Positions 17,738 to 27,620 of a DNA stretch of 64,000 nt are shown here, one piece after another. Source of the DNA: Streptomyces sp. H39-S7 (GTDB taxonomy: Bacteria > Actinomycetota > Actinomycetes > Streptomycetales > Streptomycetaceae); contig NZ_JAPVLU010000024.1 of the NCBI RefSeq assembly GCF_027158205.1, positions 1-64,000 on the forward strand. The letters run 5' to 3'. The notes below the pieces were generated by a model. That model was given only the letters and a program-made list of their open reading frames with translations, was not told the DNA's origin and searched no databases. Both the position numbers and the translations under genes were made by a program. How positions within the stretch are numbered: position 1 is the stretch's first letter; every line of letters begins with the position of its first letter.

Positions 17738-18661
17738 GTGCGGGACCGCATACGCACAGGGGATGGACGGACGCTGCTGCTGGAGCGTTCCGGGGATCTC
17801 AAGGGGAGGCCGGTGTTCCTGCTGCACGGCACACCCGGCAGCCGGGTCGGACCGCGGCCGCGGGCGATGGTGCTGTACCAGCGTGGCACCCAACTGATCA
17901 GCTACGACCGGCCCGGGTACGGGGGCTCGGATCGGCATCCGGGTCGCCGGGTGGTCGATGTGGCGCAGGATGTGGCGGCCATCGCGGACGCCCTCGCACT
18001 GGAGCGCTTCGCGGTGGTCGGCCGGTCCGGTGGGGCGCCGCACGCATTGGCCTGCGCGGCGCTGCTGCCGGACCGGGTGACCCGGGCTGCGGCGCTGGTG
18101 AGCCTGGCGCCGAAAGAGGCCGAAGGGCTCGACTGGTTCGCCGGGATGACCCAGTCGAATGTCGCGGAGTTCACGACGGCCTTCGCCGATCCGGAGCGGT
18201 TCGCGGCGCAGCTGATCCCGCGTTCGGCCGCCATCCGCCGCGATCCCGCCCGGCTGCTGGAGGAGCTGCGCCAGGAGTTGACCGACGACGACCGCAGGAT
18301 CGTGTCGGACATCGGAATCCGCTCCCTGTTGCTGCGCAACTACCGTGAGGCGTTGCGTTCGTCGCCGTACGGATGGATCGACGACGCACTGGCGCTGTGC
18401 CGTCCCTGGGGGTTCGACCTGGCCGCGATCCGGGTGCCGGTGCTGCTCTGGCACGGTCAGCAGGACGTGTTCTCTCCAGCAGCGCACTCCTCCTGGCTGG
18501 GTGCCCGAATTCCGCGCGCCAGGACGGTCGTGGAGCCGGCCGCGGCGCATTTCGCCGCGTTGCTGGCCCTGCCGGAGGTACTCACCTGGCTGCTCGCCGA
18601 CCGGTCGGTCCGGCCGGAAGGGCCCGAGGAGCCTGAGGAGCACGACCGGTCGGCGGCGTAG
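17738..18661 (+). CDS. Alpha/beta-hydrolase
   Basis: 307 aa, GTG at 17738 behind GGGAGGG. The oxyanion loop is FLLHGTPGSR near residue 28 and the nucleophile elbow is VVGRSGGAPHAL near 94. The acid is in WHGQQDVFSP near 245 and the His in AAAHFAALL near 272, so the triad is complete. No signal peptide is present, so it is cytosolic. The size and GRSGG elbow fit epoxide-hydrolase/haloperoxidase-like enzymes, but the substrate is unknown. Its 3' end converges on fxsT with a 34-bp gap. Confidence 0.85.
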   Translation: MRDRIRTGDGRTLLLERSGDLKGRPVFLLHGTPGSRVGPRPRAMVLYQRGTQLISYDRPGYGGSDRHPGRRVVDVAQDVAAIADALALERFAVVGRSGGAPHALACAALLPDRVTRAAALVSLAPKEAEGLDWFAGMTQSNVAEFTTAFADPERFAAQLIPRSAAIRRDPARLLEELRQELTDDDRRIVSDIGIRSLLLRNYREALRSSPYGWIDDALALCRPWGFDLAAIRVPVLLWHGQQDVFSPAAHSSWLGARIPRARTVVEPAAAHFAALLALPEVLTWLLADRSVRPEGPEEPEEHDRSAA

Positions 18662-18695
18662 CGGGGTGGGTCGGCGAGCCTGTGGCCGACTCCCG

Positions 18696-21600
18696 TCACA
18701 CCGTCAGCGGCTCCAGGTCCCGGTAGATGCGCCGCCCGTCGGTGGCGAGCCGGACCATGCCGTTGTCGTCGCCGAGAAGGTTGCGCAGTTCGTCCAACGT
18801 CTCCTCCCGCAAGGCAGCGGCCCGGTCGGTCTCGCGGAGAGCGGCCAGGGTGAGGGAGAGGTTGGCCTTGATGGCCAGGGTCTCCGGGTGGTGCGCGCCC
18901 AGTACGTCGCCCAGCGTGGCCGCCGCGGCCTCCTCGTAGGCCCGCGCCTCCGCCAGGCGTCCCTGATCGGCCAGCACATTCGCGAAGTTGACCGAGCAGA
19001 ACAGCGTGTGAGGGTGTCTGTCTCCGAGCAGGTTCGTCATCCGCGGGAGCACGGAGCCGAACACCTCCTCCGCTTCCTTGGCGTCGCCGCATCCCCAGTG
19101 GTAGATGCCGAGGTTGTTCAGCGCCGCCTGGGTGTACGGGTGGGCCTCGCCCGGCACCTTCATGTACCGCTTCAGTGCCTCCTGCGCGACCTTGCGGGCC
19201 TCTTGGCGGTCGTCGGCGGCGAACAGGTCAGCGGCCATGTTCAGATCGCAGGCCAGGGTGTCGGGAGTGGGTGTCTCATACTGCGCGCGGTACTGGGCCC
19301 GGGTGGCGGTGGTGAGCCGCAGTGCGTCCTGGAACTGCCCTGACCTGCGCAGCGAGACGGCCAACGACTTGGCGCAGCGCAGCGTGCCGGGGAACGACTT
19401 GCCCAGCACGCGCTTGTGCGCATCGTACGTGCGGGACAGCAGGCTCACCGAGTCGACGTACCGGCCGACCTCGCGCAGGTCGCGGCCCAGCCGCTCGGCG
19501 GACGCCAACGTGTAGGGGTGGTCCGGGCCCAGCACCTCGGTGCGCCGGTCGAGGATGTCCTGGTCGAGACGGCGCGCATCGGAGTAGCGGCCGACCATGC
19601 GCAGGGCCAGCCCCAGGTTGTTGGCAGCGCTCAGGGTACGCCGGTGGGATTCGTGGAAGATCTGGCTGAAACCGTCGTGGGCCTCGCGGGCCAGCACGAC
19701 CGAGGACTCGTAGGAACCCAGTGCGGCCAGGTCGCTGGCCAGGCTGGAGGTCGTGATGTAGGTGTGCGGGTGGGTGGGGCCCAGCACGGCGCGCTGACGC
19801 TCCAAGAGGCGGACGTTGATCTCCTTCGACTCCACGAACCGTCCCTGCGAGCGCAGCACATTGGCCAACTGACCGCGCAGGTAGAGGTACTGGATGTCGT
19901 CCTCACCCAGCCGGTCGTGCCACACGGTCAGTAGCTCCTGCGCCAGTTCGTGGGCGCCGGGGAAGTCACCGCGCTTCCAGCGGTAGCGGACCCTGTCGAT
20001 CAGCAGCCGCCGGGTGTCCGGTTCGGAGCAGTAGCGCGCCTCGGAGGCCGACAGGTGCGGCCAGATGATGGCGAAGCGCGGATACGTCTCGGGGTCGTCG
20101 ATGGGTTCCTCGCCGTCGGGGCGGGCTCCGGCCAGCACAGTGTGCACGACGTGCCGGGCCGTGCGCTGCTCCTCCTCGCTGAGTTGCGCCTGGATCACGG
20201 CCTGCACCAGCCGGTGCACCTGCAGGGTGCCGCCCACCTGATCGATCTTGGCGAGCGCGAACCGCCCGATCTCCCGGATGACCTTGCCGAGCACGAGTTT
20301 CTCGCGGAGCGCCGGATCGTACGGCCTGAGCGCTTCGAGCATCTCCCTGCCGTACAGCAGCTGATTGGAGATGGGCTCCGGGGCGAAGAAGGCGCTCAGC
20401 TCCAACAGGCGGGCCGATGCCGGCGAGTGTTCCCGCAGCCGCTTGATGGAGATGTTCCAGGTCGCGGCGACGGTGTCCGGATAGTCGGCCGGCTGATTGA
20501 GCGCCAGTACTGTGGTGGTCTGGTCCTCCAACTGCTCCAAGTAGTCGTCGACGGGGGTCGCGGTCTCCGCGATCCACGCCCCGGCCTGCTCGACAGCCAG
20601 TGGCAGGTCCCCCAGGGCCTCGGCCAGCCGGTCGGCCTCCTGCGCGGAGAGGGCGGGGGCCCGACCCGTCAGATGGTCGACGCTCTCCGAGCGCAGGAAC
20701 ACATCGACGGGCAGCGGAGCGCCCTGTTGCGCCCAGGACTGGTTGCGCGAGGTGATCAGAATGTGGCCGTTGCCTTTGGGCAGGTAAGGGGCCAGCTGCT
20801 TGGGGTCGTCGGCATTGTCGAAGACCAGCAGCCAGTTGGCGATCGGGGCGCCGCGGCTCAGCCGGCGCACCGCCTCCTGCGCGGCCGCGGCCATGTCCAC
20901 TCCGACCGCCGCGCCGAGCTGGACCGCGAGTTCGGCGAGCGAGGCGACGACACCTTCGGTGTCCTCGGCGGAGACCCACCACACCAGGTCGTAATCGGCC
21001 ATGAAGCGGTGGGCGTACTCGATGGCGATCTGTGTCTTCCCCACACCGCCGAGCCCGAACAACGCCTGCGACTGGGGCAGCACCACGGAGACACCGCCGC
21101 CCAGCTGGTCACGCAGCGTTTCGAGCACCTGCGTACGACCGGTGAAGGCGGGGTTGCGTTGGGGGGCGTTCCAGATGCGGGGGGTGCCGCCGGGGAAGCG
21201 GGGCATGACCGCACCGGGCGTGGACCCGGCGGACTCGAAGGGGACTGCGGGCAGCATGAGGATCCGCAGGATGCTGTTCACGCACTGCGCCTCGTCGAGC
21301 CGGTGCAGATCGACGAGGTCGTGATCGAGGTACGAGGCGGGCAGTCGAACGTCGTCTATGCGTAACGGGACGAGTCGACCCAGTGGCAACGACATGCGCT
21401 GGTCGACCAACCCACGCCAGGCGGTCTCCGCGGCCCGGGACTTCAGGAACGACGTGGAGAGCAGCACCAACGTCCGCTCATGGCCCTCCAGGGGTTCGGC
21501 GGCGGTCGGCGAGGAGAAATCGCGTGGGGTGACCCGGCAGCCGACCCGGGTGAGCTGGGCCTCGACCCAGTCGGCCCACATGCGGTTCTCCGCGACGTAG

Positions 21601-22634
21601 GCAAGCGTGATGTCCGCCGCTTTGGGGGCGGGCCGGCGGCGCAGATAGGCGTCACGGCACCGCAGCCGTATGGGTTCGGGCACCAGTGGCATGGACGTGA
21701 CTTCGCCATTGGTCAGCACGGTGGTGAGCCGTTCGAAAGCGGACAGCAGGGAGTTGGCGAGCCCGCCCTCGTCGCCGAAGGTGGCCAGCGTCTCCTCGTA
21801 GGCGTAGTAGGGGCGGTACGGAATTTCCACGGCGCCCCAGTAGGCGGTCAGTTCCTCGGCGGTCAGCCCCTTCGGCAGGCCTTCGAACCTCTGGCGGGCG
21901 AGCGCCCGTCCGGCGTCGACCTTCTCCTTCTCACCCTCGTCGATGCGCATCGGCACCGGCAGCACCCGGATGGTGCGGTTGCCGTAGCCCTCGCCGACGG
22001 TGCGGGCCACGGCAACCGCACCCTCCAGTGCCTGGTCGCTGAGGGTGAAGCAGTCGACGAGGATGTCCGGCATGTGGATGGTGCAGATATCGGCGTTGTC
22101 CGACAGCCCGGTGCGGCTGTCGATGAGGACGTAGTCGTAGGTCGCCTTCATGTCGTCACGCAGGGCGTCGAGGAAGACACCGCCGCCGAGGCGTTCGTAG
22201 AAGTTGTCCCATTCGAAGGAGGAGACGGTCGCGGAGTACTCCCGGTTCTGCTGGCCGGCCGACAGGAAGTCGAGCGAGCCGCCCTCCGGGAACTGCCAAC
22301 CCAGGCGGGGCGAGGCGAGGGACACGGCGTGCGGTTGGACCCGGGCGAGGGGCAGGTGCCACGTACTTCCGCGCGGCTCGCCAGTCGTCGCCGCCCAGGA
22401 GTAGTCGGTGATGATGTCGATGACTCCGGTGGTGGCTCCGAGCACGTTGGGGTCCAGGAAGGGATGGAAGAACCGGTGCAGGCCCGGTGCTTCGAGGTCC
22501 CAGTCGACGGCCAGCACCCGTTTCCCGGCGGACGCGAGGATCCAAGCCGTGTTGGCCAGGGCCATGGTGCGACCGGTGCCACCCTTGTAGGAGTAGAAGG
22601 TGATGATGCGTCCGTCAGTGCTTGCCGTCGTCAT
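18696..22634 (-). CDS. fxsT: FxSxx-COOH system tetratricopeptide-repeat ATPase
   Basis: 1312 aa from ATG 22634, which follows GGAGGA; an upstream GTG would add 7 residues. Residues 10-300 are a ParA/MinD-like ATPase with deviant Walker A YKGGTGRT at 16-23 and [13 protein letters not shown]. Residues 335-460 are a TIR-like region ([29 protein letters not shown]). Residues 490-800 are an NB-ARC-type STAND ATPase ([15 protein letters not shown] at about 527). From about 870 to the end are tetratricopeptide repeats with the GPxHPxT/LAxxLxxxGR pattern. The order is that of FxsT, which accompanies FxsB/FxsC. It probably acts as a signal-sensing oligomerisation platform. The start overlaps the fxsC end by 20 nt. 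Confidence 0.9.
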   Translation of the reverse strand: MTTASTDGRIITFYSYKGGTGRTMALANTAWILASAGKRVLAVDWDLEAPGLHRFFHPFLDPNVLGATTGVIDIITDYSWAATTGEPRGSTWHLPLARVQPHAVSLASPRLGWQFPEGGSLDFLSAGQQNREYSATVSSFEWDNFYERLGGGVFLDALRDDMKATYDYVLIDSRTGLSDNADICTIHMPDILVDCFTLSDQALEGAVAVARTVGEGYGNRTIRVLPVPMRIDEGEKEKVDAGRALARQRFEGLPKGLTAEELTAYWGAVEIPYRPYYAYEETLATFGDEGGLANSLLSAFERLTTVLTNGEVTSMPLVPEPIRLRCRDAYLRRRPAPKAADITLAYVAENRMWADWVEAQLTRVGCRVTPRDFSSPTAAEPLEGHERTLVLLSTSFLKSRAAETAWRGLVDQRMSLPLGRLVPLRIDDVRLPASYLDHDLVDLHRLDEAQCVNSILRILMLPAVPFESAGSTPGAVMPRFPGGTPRIWNAPQRNPAFTGRTQVLETLRDQLGGGVSVVLPQSQALFGLGGVGKTQIAIEYAHRFMADYDLVWWVSAEDTEGVVASLAELAVQLGAAVGVDMAAAAQEAVRRLSRGAPIANWLLVFDNADDPKQLAPYLPKGNGHILITSRNQSWAQQGAPLPVDVFLRSESVDHLTGRAPALSAQEADRLAEALGDLPLAVEQAGAWIAETATPVDDYLEQLEDQTTTVLALNQPADYPDTVAATWNISIKRLREHSPASARLLELSAFFAPEPISNQLLYGREMLEALRPYDPALREKLVLGKVIREIGRFALAKIDQVGGTLQVHRLVQAVIQAQLSEEEQRTARHVVHTVLAGARPDGEEPIDDPETYPRFAIIWPHLSASEARYCSEPDTRRLLIDRVRYRWKRGDFPGAHELAQELLTVWHDRLGEDDIQYLYLRGQLANVLRSQGRFVESKEINVRLLERQRAVLGPTHPHTYITTSSLASDLAALGSYESSVVLAREAHDGFSQIFHESHRRTLSAANNLGLALRMVGRYSDARRLDQDILDRRTEVLGPDHPYTLASAERLGRDLREVGRYVDSVSLLSRTYDAHKRVLGKSFPGTLRCAKSLAVSLRRSGQFQDALRLTTATRAQYRAQYETPTPDTLACDLNMAADLFAADDRQEARKVAQEALKRYMKVPGEAHPYTQAALNNLGIYHWGCGDAKEAEEVFGSVLPRMTNLLGDRHPHTLFCSVNFANVLADQGRLAEARAYEEAAAATLGDVLGAHHPETLAIKANLSLTLAALRETDRAAALREETLDELRNLLGDDNGMVRLATDGRRIYRDLEPLTV

Positions 22635-24036
22635 GCTTTCCTCCTCCGATCTCATGCCCCGCGTCGAGCTCTTGCGAAGGTAAGGGGCCCACCAGGCGGG
22701 GCCTGGGCGGGTGCGGGCCGTCAGGCGGATGGGCCGCCGCGTGCTTCAAATAGCGTTGGGTGGTGTGGGCCACCACGATGGGGAGGATGTCGGTGAACGC
22801 CTTGAGCGTGGGGACACCGGTGACCGCGATCCGGCAGTCGGTACGGCGCCACCGCTCCAGGAGGTTCGGCAGGGTGCGCTCGAACTCCGCGATGAGCCGG
22901 CGCCCCTCCTCGCTGTGACACTGCACATCGGCACGGTTCCAGGGGACGATGGCACCCACCCAGGGCCGCGAGGCGGCGTCGAAGTCCTTGAGCCTGCGTT
23001 GCCGGTCTGAGTCGCTGAGCGCCCACCGGTCGATCAGCAGGATGCCCGGAGGCTTGATCGGCGGGTACTCGTCCGCGTCGGCGGAGGCGGCGGGCCCGAC
23101 AGCGGCCGTGTCCGGACCGCTTTCGGAGTCCGGACCGTTGTGGGCGTCCGCTGTTCGGGCCGTCGCGAGAGCGTCCGCGGCGTCCGCTGGGTCCCCGGAG
23201 TCCTCGTCGTCGAAGGAGGCGACGGTTATGCGGTAGTCGAGGGATCGGATCAGCTCCTCGGCGAGCGCGGTCACCGGCCGGGTCGCCTCGGAGTGGTACG
23301 GGTTCCATCCCAGGGCGTCCTCGCCGTATGACTGCGTGTCACGGCCTTCGGGAATGGTGTCGCGGGTGGGGGCGGCGACGGTCAGATGGATGTGCCGGGT
23401 CCGGGTGCCCCGTGGCCTGAAAGCACTGGGTGTCGTCTCGTACGGGCGCGGACGGGCCGACGGAAGCGCCGAGTCCTTGGCGACCCGCACGATGAGCTGG
23501 GCGAGCCGGAGGACCGCCTCCTGATATTCGTCGCGGAGCCGATTGAGTTTGATCAGGCCGTAGATCCCCTGCTCCGCGTAGCGCGCGCCGAAGCGCTCGA
23601 TGTGGATATGCCGCACCGAGTCGGGGAAGTCATCGAAGTCGACGCCGGTCCACAGGACGGGGACGATCGCGGCGGCGCTGTCCGAGCTGGTGGCCCGGGC
23701 GTGGACGATACGTTCGTTGAAGGCATACCACTCCCGGCCGCACATCTCACTGCCGAAATATCGTGGGGAGTACAGCGGCACGAACACCCGGCACGCGGCA
23801 AGGTTCTCGCTGAGTTTCTCCGGCCAGCCGTCGCCGCACCGCATCTCCCGGTCCATGAAGCCCGCCTGCGCCCCGGCGGGCAGGTCGGTCAGGTGCATGA
23901 GGTGGCCGCACAAGTCCGTGTAGAGCATGTGCACCCAGTGGTCGGGATCACCGCCGCCCGGCCCCCACGCGGGCGTGTGGGCATAACTGAGAAAGAAGTA
24001 CGGCCTGTTGTCGGAAGCCCAATTTCGGCCCAGCAT
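22615..24036 (-). CDS. fxsC: TIR-like protein FxsC
   Basis: 473 aa, ATG at 24036. The N-terminus [12 protein letters not shown] and the region [39 protein letters not shown] resemble a TIR fold (SYAH strand and the YSPRYF box). A long acidic, Asp/Ser/Ala-rich linker follows around residues 265-330. A second part, with [22 protein letters not shown] and [10 protein letters not shown], resembles the FxsC C-terminal half. The role of FxsC in the Fxs system is unknown; TIR domains can be NADases or protein adaptors. It overlaps fxsT by 20 nt and lies 124 bp below the acetyltransferase gene. Confidence 0.85.
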   Translation of the reverse strand: MLGRNWASDNRPYFFLSYAHTPAWGPGGGDPDHWVHMLYTDLCGHLMHLTDLPAGAQAGFMDREMRCGDGWPEKLSENLAACRVFVPLYSPRYFGSEMCGREWYAFNERIVHARATSSDSAAAIVPVLWTGVDFDDFPDSVRHIHIERFGARYAEQGIYGLIKLNRLRDEYQEAVLRLAQLIVRVAKDSALPSARPRPYETTPSAFRPRGTRTRHIHLTVAAPTRDTIPEGRDTQSYGEDALGWNPYHSEATRPVTALAEELIRSLDYRITVASFDDEDSGDPADAADALATARTADAHNGPDSESGPDTAAVGPAASADADEYPPIKPPGILLIDRWALSDSDRQRRLKDFDAASRPWVGAIVPWNRADVQCHSEEGRRLIAEFERTLPNLLERWRRTDCRIAVTGVPTLKAFTDILPIVVAHTTQRYLKHAAAHPPDGPHPPRPRLVGPLPSQELDAGHEIGGGKHDDGKH

Positions 24037-24160
24037 CTTCGTGCGCCCCCCTGCCTGCCGACGAGCCGTCGTCCCTTCGGCGCGTCACATCCGGCGACGA
24101 AGACCCAGGATGAACAATGTGCCCGAAGTTCCGCTCCGCAGGTCGGCTATTTCCAGAATT

Positions 24161-24925
24161 TCATCGTCGAAATCCGGACATGATGGCCAGGGCATGATCC
24201 ACCGCCTCCTTCATGCCGATCAGCAACGCCGGCCGGCCGGCCACTTCCTGTTCGGCGAGAAGATCAAGTGACAACTCCGCCCCGATCGCACCGAAATCGC
24301 TGTCGTCCAGCACCGCATCCCGATACGCGATCCAGTTGCCCTTGCTTTCCATGACACAACGGTAGGTACGCAAAGCGGGCGGGGGCGATCTGCGGTACTC
24401 GGCGAGGTGGAAAGCGCTGCAGACCTCGAACCCGACTCGCAGCAGCAGGACCTGGGCGCCCGCGGCGTACAGGCGGGACAGTGGGGAGCGCTCCCCGAGG
24501 TGGCAGTGCGGATGGTGACCGGCGAGCAGGTCGGCGGCGCGCGGTCCCAGCGCGGCGAACGAGGTCTGCGGATGCCCGCTGCGCACCGCGCCGGGGGTGG
24601 TGCGCACCCGCTCGGCGAGCACCCCCATGGACAGGCAGCCGGTGGCGTCCGGTTCGAAGGGCGGCATCGCCGTCCGGAAGACAGCCCTGTCCCGGTCGTT
24701 CAGCCCGGCGACGGCCCGGCGGTGCGCACGGGAGCTGTCGGAGTTCTCCGGTGTGAACGCGGGGACCACCAGGGTGCCGCTCGGACCGAGCACGTCCAGC
24801 AGGGCGTCACGCACCTCGGTGTCCCGCAGTCCGCTGCCACCCAGCGAGGCATGGACCAACAGCACCCCACCGCGCCGCACTCCCAGCGCGGCGAAACGCT
24901 TCGCGAGGCCGGCGGCCTCAGCCAC
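24161..24925 (-). CDS. Aminoglycoside N(3)-acetyltransferase (AAC(3))-fold protein in the Fxs operon
   Basis: 254 aa from GTG 24925, which overlaps the fxsB stop (GTGGCTGA), so translation is coupled. The frame is open further upstream, but only inside fxsB. AAC(3) hallmarks are present: LLVHASLGGSG, GPSGTLVVPAFTPENSDS, HPQTSFAALGPRA and LRVGFEVCSAFHLAEYR. The family transfers acetyl from acetyl-CoA to aminoglycoside-type amines. As part of an Fxs operon, its substrate may instead be the modified peptide or its product, for example N-acetylation; that is inference. An AAC(3)-like gene recurs in such operons from memory. I do not claim antibiotic resistance. Confidence 0.85.
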   Translation of the reverse strand: MAEAAGLAKRFAALGVRRGGVLLVHASLGGSGLRDTEVRDALLDVLGPSGTLVVPAFTPENSDSSRAHRRAVAGLNDRDRAVFRTAMPPFEPDATGCLSMGVLAERVRTTPGAVRSGHPQTSFAALGPRAADLLAGHHPHCHLGERSPLSRLYAAGAQVLLLRVGFEVCSAFHLAEYRRSPPPALRTYRCVMESKGNWIAYRDAVLDDSDFGAIGAELSLDLLAEQEVAGRPALLIGMKEAVDHALAIMSGFRR

Positions 24926-27137
24926 GGAGCTCGCGCCACTCCGAGCGCAGCTGCGCGGCCACCGCCGCGCCGCTCGCGGTGAGTTCGCGCTCGGGCCGCG
25001 CGTCGAAACGGACCAGCGCCTCGTCCGCCCGGGCCAGGGCGGCACGCCGCCGAGGATCCTCCGCCGGCTCCGTGGACCAGTAGTCGGCCTCGCCCAGCGC
25101 CGTACTCGCAGCGTCCAGCAGCGGGCCCGCACCGGTGCCGGGCAGGTGCAGGTCCGTCGACTCGCGAAGCGCGGCCAGCCAGGCCAGCCGCCCCTCCCGC
25201 AACACTCCCCGGGCGATCGCTTCGGGTGGCGCGTCCACCGCCACTCCGATGGCGCCGGGGCCGTGCGCCCCGGTGCGCACCCCGGCGCCCACGGCCAGCG
25301 GGGTCACGACGGTGGGGAAGAGCGCGGCGGGCTCCTTGGACCAGCCCGGCACTCGGTCGGCCAGCAGGGCCGCTGCCTCACCCCACCGCACCCGGAAGTC
25401 GGCCACCGCGCCGGGATCCAAGCCGGGGGTCACCGGCGCAGCGAAGCAGTCACGATAGGGGTTGGCGTCGTCGAGCAGCGGCGCGTCACCGGTACCGGCG
25501 CCCTCCGGCCAACCCAGCGCGTACAACGGCCGCCAGCTCCCGAGGTCCCCCGCGGCGCCGGCAATCGGTAACCGGTGCTCGGCTCCGGTGGCCTCCCGGA
25601 GCAACAGGCGCCCGGAAGTGGCGGTGATCTCGACCGGACCGGGTCCGGTCAGCTGGAGGGTGCCGAGGGTCGGCAGGTGCAGTACCGCGCTGTCGGCATC
25701 CCAGCGCATCGCAGTCTCTCCGGGCACCACCCCCAGGGCCGCTGCCCGCAACGCGACCGCGGCGACGGTGACGGCCAGACGGCCCGTGTCTGCCGGACCG
25801 TCCAGGGAGCGCCGTAGGAAGGTCCGCGCGTAGGGGTGGCCCAGCACCGCGTCGAGATGAGGCAGGACGCTGTCGTCGGCGTCCTGCTGCAACAGCGTCC
25901 GCCAGACTTCGTCCCAACCGGGCCGTCCGGATTGGCGGTTGTGCAGCAAGGCCAGCAATTCGCGGTTCAACTGCAGTTGGTCGGCGCGCAGTCGCTCTGC
26001 GGACCGAACAGCAGGGGACAGGTCGCGCTGGATGTTGCGGTCGGCGATACCGTCGATCAGCGCCAGGAGATCACCACAGAAAACGGATGGATTGTCGAAA
26101 CCGCTGCCGTCACGGTAGCGGTGCGCGTACAGGCCGCCGCCGCAGGACTCCACGACCGGGCACTTGCGGCAGGTCTCGCTGACTCCGCTGATGCCCAGTT
26201 GCCTGGCCCGGACCCCGGGGTGCCGGACCAGTTCACCGAAACTGTGCTGGTACACGTCGTATCCGGTGGCGGCGGCACCGTCGTAGGCGGTCTTCAGCGA
26301 GTCGGCCTGCTCGAAGCTGCCGTCGGTCTCCACCACCGCCAGGTCGGACGGGGCCAGGCCCAGCGCCTCGGTCTCGCTGGGGCCGCCGCCCAGGGTGCTC
26401 AGCACCGAGTCGAAGGTCCTGACCGGCACCGTCCTGCCGCGTTCGTCCCAACGGTCGAATACCCTCAGCAACCAGTCGGCGTACGCGGTCGGCGATCCGG
26501 TGGGCCGCGACGGGGGATGGTCCCACGTGGAATGCGGAAGCAGGTAGTCGATCCGCGGCGGATCGAGGGCGGCGAGGGCGTCGTGCACCAGAACGGGGTC
26601 ATTGGCCACGTCGACGGTGCACAGCAGCCCCAGGTACAGGTGCCGGAACTCCGGACTCCTGAGCAGATCGACCGCTTGCACCACTCGGTCGTAACTACTG
26701 CGGCCCTTGCGGTCCAGTCGGTGGCGGTCGTTCGCGGCACGATCTCCATCGAGGGAAATACCGACTTTTACGTCGAACTCCGCGAATACCTCAAGATGAC
26801 GCCTGTTGAGTGTCACGCCATTGGTATGGATGCGTAGGTCGAGTGCGGTGACCGGTGCGATGGTGCGGGTCAGTTCCTCGCAAATGCTTCTCAGTCCCGC
26901 AGGCCCCACAAGAAGCGGCTCGCCGCCGTGGAGAATAACCGATACGCTGTCGAGTTTCTCTTCCCGGGCATAATCGGCGAATCGCCGAGCCGTCTGCGCG
27001 ACGGTTTGGTCGGAGATCACATTCGGCCGAGTACGCCAGCTCTGATCGGCGTGTTCGTAAACGTAACAGTGATCACAGGCAAGGTTGCACCGGCCGTGAA
27101 CCTTCAGAACCAGCTGCCGGAGTGGGAAGACCGTCAC
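24918..27137 (-). CDS. fxsB: Cyclophane-forming radical SAM/SPASM maturase with C-terminal HExxH-like domain
   Basis: About 739 aa from GTG 27137; a GTG at 27158 would add 7 residues and neither has a strong ribosome site. The radical SAM motif is CNLACDHC at about 17-24, directly after FPLRQLVLKVHGR. SPASM cysteines are in CRKCPVVESCGGGLYAHR and FCGDLLALI. The C-terminal half (from about residue 390) resembles the HExxH-motif domain often linked to Fxs loci (NPYRDCFAAP block). The position where I expect HExxH reads LREGRLAWL, so the metal site appears lost. FxsB enzymes join aromatic side chains to a nearby residue of FxsA, giving a small cyclophane. fxsA is 180 bp upstream. Confidence 0.88.
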   Translation of the reverse strand: MTVFPLRQLVLKVHGRCNLACDHCYVYEHADQSWRTRPNVISDQTVAQTARRFADYAREEKLDSVSVILHGGEPLLVGPAGLRSICEELTRTIAPVTALDLRIHTNGVTLNRRHLEVFAEFDVKVGISLDGDRAANDRHRLDRKGRSSYDRVVQAVDLLRSPEFRHLYLGLLCTVDVANDPVLVHDALAALDPPRIDYLLPHSTWDHPPSRPTGSPTAYADWLLRVFDRWDERGRTVPVRTFDSVLSTLGGGPSETEALGLAPSDLAVVETDGSFEQADSLKTAYDGAAATGYDVYQHSFGELVRHPGVRARQLGISGVSETCRKCPVVESCGGGLYAHRYRDGSGFDNPSVFCGDLLALIDGIADRNIQRDLSPAVRSAERLRADQLQLNRELLALLHNRQSGRPGWDEVWRTLLQQDADDSVLPHLDAVLGHPYARTFLRRSLDGPADTGRLAVTVAAVALRAAALGVVPGETAMRWDADSAVLHLPTLGTLQLTGPGPVEITATSGRLLLREATGAEHRLPIAGAAGDLGSWRPLYALGWPEGAGTGDAPLLDDANPYRDCFAAPVTPGLDPGAVADFRVRWGEAAALLADRVPGWSKEPAALFPTVVTPLAVGAGVRTGAHGPGAIGVAVDAPPEAIARGVLREGRLAWLAALRESTDLHLPGTGAGPLLDAASTALGEADYWSTEPAEDPRRRAALARADEALVRFDARPERELTASGAAVAAQLRSEWRELRG

Positions 27138-27278
27138 TCGGCATATTGAACCACGCACCGACCGCCGCGGTGCGCAGACTAAACTTCGTACGTTAGACCG
27201 ACAGGGTCACCTACAGAATGAGTGCGCCGCGCCTGGTGTTGTTGTCGACAGGCGGCAGCCCGCACCCCGGGCCATGCC

Positions 27279-27314
27279 CCGGGCGCCCCGGGCGATGCCG
27301 CCCGGGGCGCCCGG
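27279..27314. promoter_or_regulatory. Perfect 16-bp GC hairpin between fxsA and fxsB
   Basis: CCGGGCGCCCCGGGCG (27279-27294) and CGCCCGGGGCGCCCGG (27299-27314) are exact reverse complements with a 4-nt loop. The stem begins 5 bp past the fxsA stop. It could attenuate transcription into fxsB or stabilise the fxsA mRNA, so that precursor exceeds enzyme. Confidence 0.6.
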
Positions 27315-27318
27315 CGAC

Positions 27319-27489
27319 TCACAGGCAGGAATCGAAACTGGCGGACGCGGGAGCGCCCACACGCCTCGTGGACACACCCGCCCGCTCAAGCCTCCTCATG
27401 GTGGCAGGATCGAACGGGTTGATGGACGACAACCGGTCCACCGGGCGCCGGCCGGGTGCGGGGCGAGCCGCACTGTGTGAAGACGTCAT
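27319..27489 (-). CDS. fxsA: FxSxx-COOH peptide precursor (RiPP)
   Basis: 56 aa, ATG at 27489 with GAGGCAGG directly upstream. The C-terminus reads ASASFDSCL-stop, so F-D-S-C-L fits the FxSxx-COOH rule that defines FxsA precursors. The leader is hydrophilic and Arg/Pro/Ala-rich (APGRRPVDRL), with a short SSINPFDPATMRRLE segment that may be recognised by FxsB. It lies immediately upstream of fxsB on the same strand. The Phe-Asp-Ser triplet is the expected cyclophane site, by analogy with characterised three-residue cyclophane peptides. The second-last residue is Cys, an unusual reactive group. Read codon by codon from the sequence. Confidence 0.85.
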   Translation of the reverse strand: MTSSHSAARPAPGRRPVDRLSSINPFDPATMRRLERAGVSTRRVGAPASASFDSCL

Positions 27490-27620
27490 ACCTGCCTCGT
27501 ATTTCTTTGCTCCGTCAGAGGTTGCGTTATATCAGTCGTGTCTAGCGCATCGCAGTGCCTGGCGCTCTTGGACGTCTCGAGTCACGATATATTCACCCTT
27601 CCTCGTGAGGCGGTGCAACC
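27490..27620. promoter_or_regulatory. AT-richer divergent promoter region between fxsA and the SLATT gene
   Basis: This 131-bp gap is clearly less GC-rich than its surroundings, with stretches such as GTATTTCTTTGC and GCGTTATATCAG, and CACGATATATTCAC. On the minus strand TATAAC (near 27527-27532) is a plausible -10 for fxsA, though no good -35 is placed correctly. AGGCGG precedes the GTG of the SLATT gene. Confidence 0.4.
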
